Notes under the pieces: generated by a model | What the model was told of the DNA's origin: nothing | Seen by the model: the letters and a program-made list of their open reading frames with translations, nothing else | The model's database searches: none | Program-made: the position numbers and the translations under genes | NCBI RefSeq assembly: GCF_026314945.1 | Contig: NZ_CP111121.1 | Location: 3,596,001 to 3,660,000, forward strand | Length of the DNA stretch: 64,000 bases | Reading direction: 5' to 3' | Source: Chryseobacterium fluminis | GTDB lineage: Bacteria > Bacteroidota > Bacteroidia > Flavobacteriales > Weeksellaceae | In this document: one piece after another, positions 61,268 to 64,000 of the stretch | How positions within the stretch are numbered: the first letter of the stretch is position 1 | Layout of the letters: every line of letters begins with the position of its first letter

Positions 61268-62968
61268 TCACCATTGTTTTGCAGTCGCAGTATCCAAATC
61301 GATACCCATTCCTGCCTTTAGTTGGTCATTAACCAGAACAGGCAGTCTGCCCCGGATTTTTGTCTTTCCTTTTAATGCATTGGCTGTAGCGGTCATCGAA
61401 TCATCGTTATTTTCGTATGAAACGAGAACTGTGGACACTTTAGAAATATCAATATCCTTCAGCGCGTAAGCACTTCCGAAAACATTGAGAATAACATTCT
61501 GAGTTTTTGCCAAGTCTGCCAGGACTCTTTTCGATGTTTCTGAAATCTTATACGGCTTATAGGCTGTGGAATTATCTTTATGAAAGCCTACGATCACAGT
61601 CGAATTATTGGGAATGGTATTAATCTCTCCGGCTTTTTTTATGACTACATTCGATCCCAGTTCATCGACGAAAGTCTGATAAGGTGCTTCTTCCAGAGGA
61701 ACATAATAGATTTGTTTTGTCTGAAGCGGAAGCAGTTTACGGTCGTCCTTTATTAAAGTTAAAGCATTCGAATATAAATTCTGAATCAATACTTTATGAG
61801 AATTGTTATTAATGTCTGAAGTGATGTTTTCCGCATTTCTGGGAGTATATTGATTAAGTCCCAGGAAATATTTAGTCAGTAGAATTTTCTTTACACTTTC
61901 TTCCACCCGTGATTGGGAAATTTCTCCTCTGTCAATGGCTTTTTGAATCAGTTTTTTTCCACTCGCCACGCCCTGAGAGAACAGCATAATATCGTTTCCG
62001 GCTTTGAAAGCCATTGCATCTAATTCTCCGGGTTTGTATTTATTCGCTACTGCTCCCATATTCAGAGCATCCGTAATAATTAAGCCCTTATATCCTAATT
62101 TTTCTTTCAGCAGGCCTGTGATAATGTTTTTCGATACGGAAGCAGGAATTCCTTTTCCTGACTCTAAAGCCGGAACATACAAATGTGCGACCATAACGCC
62201 TCCGATTCCTTTATCCATTAAAGCCTTAAAAGGGGCCAATTCTATTTTATTTAGCCGGTTAATATCGTGAGAGACTACGGGCAGGTCTAGATGTGAATCG
62301 GTATTGGTATCGCCGTGTCCCGGGAAATGTTTAATCGCAGCCAGAATACGGTTATCCTGAAGCCCGTTTGAATACGATAAAGCAGAACTGATCACATTAT
62401 TCACTTCAGAACCGAAACTTCTGTTGCCAATGATGGGATTGTCAGGATTGGTATTAACGTCAACTACTGGCGCAAAATTCCAATTAATGCCCATTCTCCG
62501 GCAGTCTTCGGCAATTTTGGCAGACATCTGCTCAATTAATTTCTTATCCTGGATAGCTCCCAACGTCGTTGCCCAGGGAAATTTGTGTGCTGTTGGAATC
62601 CTCTGGTACAATCCCCATTCTGCATCCATCCCGATCATTAAAGGGATCTTTGATTTTTGCTGAAATTCGTTGACCAGATTTATTTCTCTTGCGGCATCAT
62701 CCTGCATTAAAATAAGTCCTCCAATTTTATCATTAGTGATAATGTTTCTCACGCTACTGATTTCATTTTCACCTCTGTTGGTATATAAGGCTACGATAAA
62801 AAGCTGTCCTAATTTCTCATCCTGAGAAAGCGCTTGATAGGTCTTATCAACCCATTGATGAGCTATTTTCAACTCTTTTTTTGAGATGTTTTCAGGCTGG
62901 TACTGAGCGGATATGCCTGAACTTAAAAAAAAGAATATAAAGAGGGTAGCGTACACTAATTTCTTCAT
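61268..62968 (-). CDS. glycoside hydrolase family 3, NagZ-like beta-N-acetylhexosaminidase
   Basis: 566 aa from the ATG at 62968, where a signal peptide (MKKLVYATLFIFFFLSSGISAQ) begins; the upstream ATG at 62995 lies on top of the -7 box and is rejected. The GH3 motifs KHFPGHGDTNTDSHLDLP (with the His-Asp acid/base of NagZ-type enzymes) and GLIITDALNMGAV (nucleophile Asp) are clear. A C-terminal about 200-residue domain follows, as in GH3_C, without the beta-lactamase fusion seen in some Bacteroidetes. It probably cleaves GlcNAc from muropeptides in the periplasm. Start is confirmed by the promoter. Confidence 0.92.
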   Translation of the reverse strand: MKKLVYATLFIFFFLSSGISAQYQPENISKKELKIAHQWVDKTYQALSQDEKLGQLFIVALYTNRGENEISSVRNIITNDKIGGLILMQDDAAREINLVNEFQQKSKIPLMIGMDAEWGLYQRIPTAHKFPWATTLGAIQDKKLIEQMSAKIAEDCRRMGINWNFAPVVDVNTNPDNPIIGNRSFGSEVNNVISSALSYSNGLQDNRILAAIKHFPGHGDTNTDSHLDLPVVSHDINRLNKIELAPFKALMDKGIGGVMVAHLYVPALESGKGIPASVSKNIITGLLKEKLGYKGLIITDALNMGAVANKYKPGELDAMAFKAGNDIMLFSQGVASGKKLIQKAIDRGEISQSRVEESVKKILLTKYFLGLNQYTPRNAENITSDINNNSHKVLIQNLYSNALTLIKDDRKLLPLQTKQIYYVPLEEAPYQTFVDELGSNVVIKKAGEINTIPNNSTVIVGFHKDNSTAYKPYKISETSKRVLADLAKTQNVILNVFGSAYALKDIDISKVSTVLVSYENNDDSMTATANALKGKTKIRGRLPVLVNDQLKAGMGIDLDTATAKQW

Positions 62969-62984
62969 GATTTTTCGATATGAA

Positions 62985-63016
62985 CAAAAATACAATTAAA
63001 AAAACGATGAAAACAA
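62985..63016 (-). promoter_or_regulatory. promoter of the GH3 gene
   Basis: On the minus strand TATTTTTG (62992-62985) matches TAnnTTTG, with TTG 21 bases upstream. It lies 16 bases before the chosen ATG. Confidence 0.55.
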
Positions 63017-63081
63017 GGTTTTTGAAATTTTTGGTATATGATTTGAATACGCTTTATAAATAATAACTAAACTTCTATAAA

Positions 63082-63591
63082 ATGAAAAAAATTTTTCCAA
63101 TATTATTACTTGCTTTTGTAAGCTTATTTGTATTCAGCTGTAAGGACGATGATGAAGATTTCGATACTTATTCACAATCAAGAGATGTTGTTGGTTCTTT
63201 TACAAGTGCTAATAATTATGCATTTTCCCAGGGAATTAATATTCAGGGTACAGATGTTGTATTAGTTTACAGAAGTGCAGGAGGTGCTTGGCAGCAGATT
63301 CCAAAAACAACTTATTTAGATACTCCAAGTGCTACTGCAAGAAAATTTGATTATAATTTTGTTTTTGACTCTCAGGAGGTTCAGATTAGAATTGATGACA
63401 ATAACTTTAGTTTATCATCGATGAGTGCAGGAGAAGTTAATCAATACCTGCAAAATCAGAGATTCAGAATTGTATTGGTACCTGCCAGCCAGAGTAAAAG
63501 TACCAATTCTGTAGATCACAGCGATTATAATGCTGTAGTAAAATATTATCATATTGATGAGTCTAAAATAAAGACTTACAAAGTAAATTAA
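63082..63591 (+). CDS. probable surface-exposed lipoprotein, unknown function
   Basis: 169 aa. Lipoprotein signal peptide with lipobox VFSC; the mature protein starts CKDDDED, which fits the acidic lipoprotein export signal (C-x-D/E run) described for surface lipoproteins of Bacteroidetes. The rest is beta-rich with Asn/Ser/Asp content and no recognised family. Divergent from the GH3 gene, 113 bases away. A strong terminator follows. Confidence 0.75.
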   Translation: MKKIFPILLLAFVSLFVFSCKDDDEDFDTYSQSRDVVGSFTSANNYAFSQGINIQGTDVVLVYRSAGGAWQQIPKTTYLDTPSATARKFDYNFVFDSQEVQIRIDDNNFSLSSMSAGEVNQYLQNQRFRIVLVPASQSKSTNSVDHSDYNAVVKYYHIDESKIKTYKVN

Positions 63592-63621
63592 GAATATATC
63601 TTTTCAGTTTTTTATAATTAC

Positions 63622-63655
63622 AAAAGCTCCGGAATTTATTTCGGAGCTTTATTAT
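63622..63655 (+). terminator. terminator of the lipoprotein gene
   Basis: AAAGCTCCG (63623-63631) pairs with CGGAGCTTT (63642-63650), followed by T-rich sequence. Confidence 0.85.
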
Positions 63656-63726
63656 TGTTAATTTGGAGAATCTTGCAATCTTTATACAAGCAGTTTATAT
63701 AGTTAAAGGCCAGAATATTCTTACAA

Positions 63727-63757
63727 TAAAAAACTCCGAAAGAAATTCTTTCGGAGC
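63727..63757 (-). terminator. terminator of the ribA-like gene
   Basis: CTCCGAAAGAA (63734-63744) pairs with TTCTTTCGGAG (63746-63756); on the minus strand a T-run follows. Confidence 0.88.
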
Positions 63758-63779
63758 CCATGTTTTCTATAAGAAAATT

Positions 63780-64000
63780 TTAATTATCATTCTCGTCGAG
63801 TAAATGACCAAAATAATCTTTTTTAGTCTGTAAATATCCTCTGCTTACTTCATTGGCAGCAATTTGCAAAGGAATTCTTGAGTTAAGATGAATATTGCTT
63901 TCCTTTACATATTTTATCTTTTCAGGATTATTGGTTAGCAGATTAATATCTTTTATATCCAATATGTTTAAAATCTCAATAGCAACCCCGAAGTTTCTGT
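63780..64000 (-). CDS. ribA: GTP cyclohydrolase II, C-terminal end (partial)
   Basis: 73 codons in frame from the window edge to the stop at 63780-63782. The translation RNFGVAIEILNILDIKDINL followed by LLTNNPEKIKYVKESN, then SRIPLQIAANEVSRGYLQTKKDYFGHLL matches the end of GTP cyclohydrolase II (the consensus there is LLTNNPxK...R.PL...N.YLxTKxxxxGH). This enzyme opens riboflavin synthesis. Whether it is a stand-alone RibA or the C-terminal half of a RibBA fusion cannot be seen because the 5' end is outside the window. Confidence 0.9.
   Translation of the reverse strand, partial: RNFGVAIEILNILDIKDINLLTNNPEKIKYVKESNIHLNSRIPLQIAANEVSRGYLQTKKDYFGHLLDENDN

Overview
This 64 kb window looks like a chromosomal segment from the Flavobacteriia, most likely a Chryseobacterium or close Weeksellaceae relative. 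That is an inference from several signs: AT-rich DNA; promoters of the Bacteroidetes type (TTTG, about 19-21 bases, TAnnTTTG) and almost no Shine-Dalgarno sequences; type IX secretion C-terminal sorting domains; GLPGLI, DUF2851 and bacteriocin-like leader families; bacillithiol synthesis (bshA); and a mostly intact, densely packed set of core genes.

Layout. 1-14 kb: a partial esterase, an orphan TonB-dependent-receptor-like barrel, a DUF3817/nadD/recJ cluster, an M48 protease, a YbiT-type ABC-F ATPase with a degenerate second ATP site, smpB, a major OmpA-like protein with TSP3 calcium repeats, a YebC-family protein, and a metallophosphoesterase/glycosyltransferase pair. 14-21.3 kb: an RDD gene divergent from a six-gene operon SpoIIM-like / membrane protein / DUF4129 / DUF4350 / MoxR ATPase / DUF58, probably one envelope-associated machine. 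21.3-26.3 kb: OsmC, a T9SS-secreted fibronectin-III protein and a cytosolic GH63-like glucosidase. 26.5-36.4 kb: a SAM-I riboswitch heads a seven-gene methionine operon (metX-like, ACT-homoserine dehydrogenase, metZ, the homocysteine half of metH, a fatty-acid desaturase, the rest of metH, metF), ending in a clear terminator.

36.4-38.8 kb is a small accessory islet: an IS1595-type transposase remnant followed by three genes (bacteriocin-like peptide, GLPGLI protein, secreted protein), each broken by one missing base near its 5' end. 38.8-49 kb returns to core genes: a GNAT-like protein, folE, a 25-codon ORF ending in a cysteine cluster just before cysS, a T9SS protein, a DPE2-like 4-alpha-glucanotransferase, an Asn/Arg-rich repeat protein, a Spy-like periplasmic protein and ferritin. 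49-64 kb: a T9SS-exported subtilase, an AddA/RecB-like helicase-nuclease, a tandem pair of carboxypeptidase-regulatory-domain proteins, a SIMPL protein, a GNAT/PspC/DUF2851/bshA run, a NagZ-like GH3 enzyme, a probable surface lipoprotein, and the 3' end of a ribA-type gene.

The most noteworthy signals are the polycysteine leader ORF in front of cysS (a candidate cysteine-sensing attenuator), the riboswitch-controlled methionine operon with a split metH wrapped around a desaturase, the cluster of single-base frameshifts beside the IS remnant, the ABC-F protein that has lost its second Walker A motif, and two REP-like intergenic repeats that bracket metZ. All family names come from reading the translations; no database search was possible.
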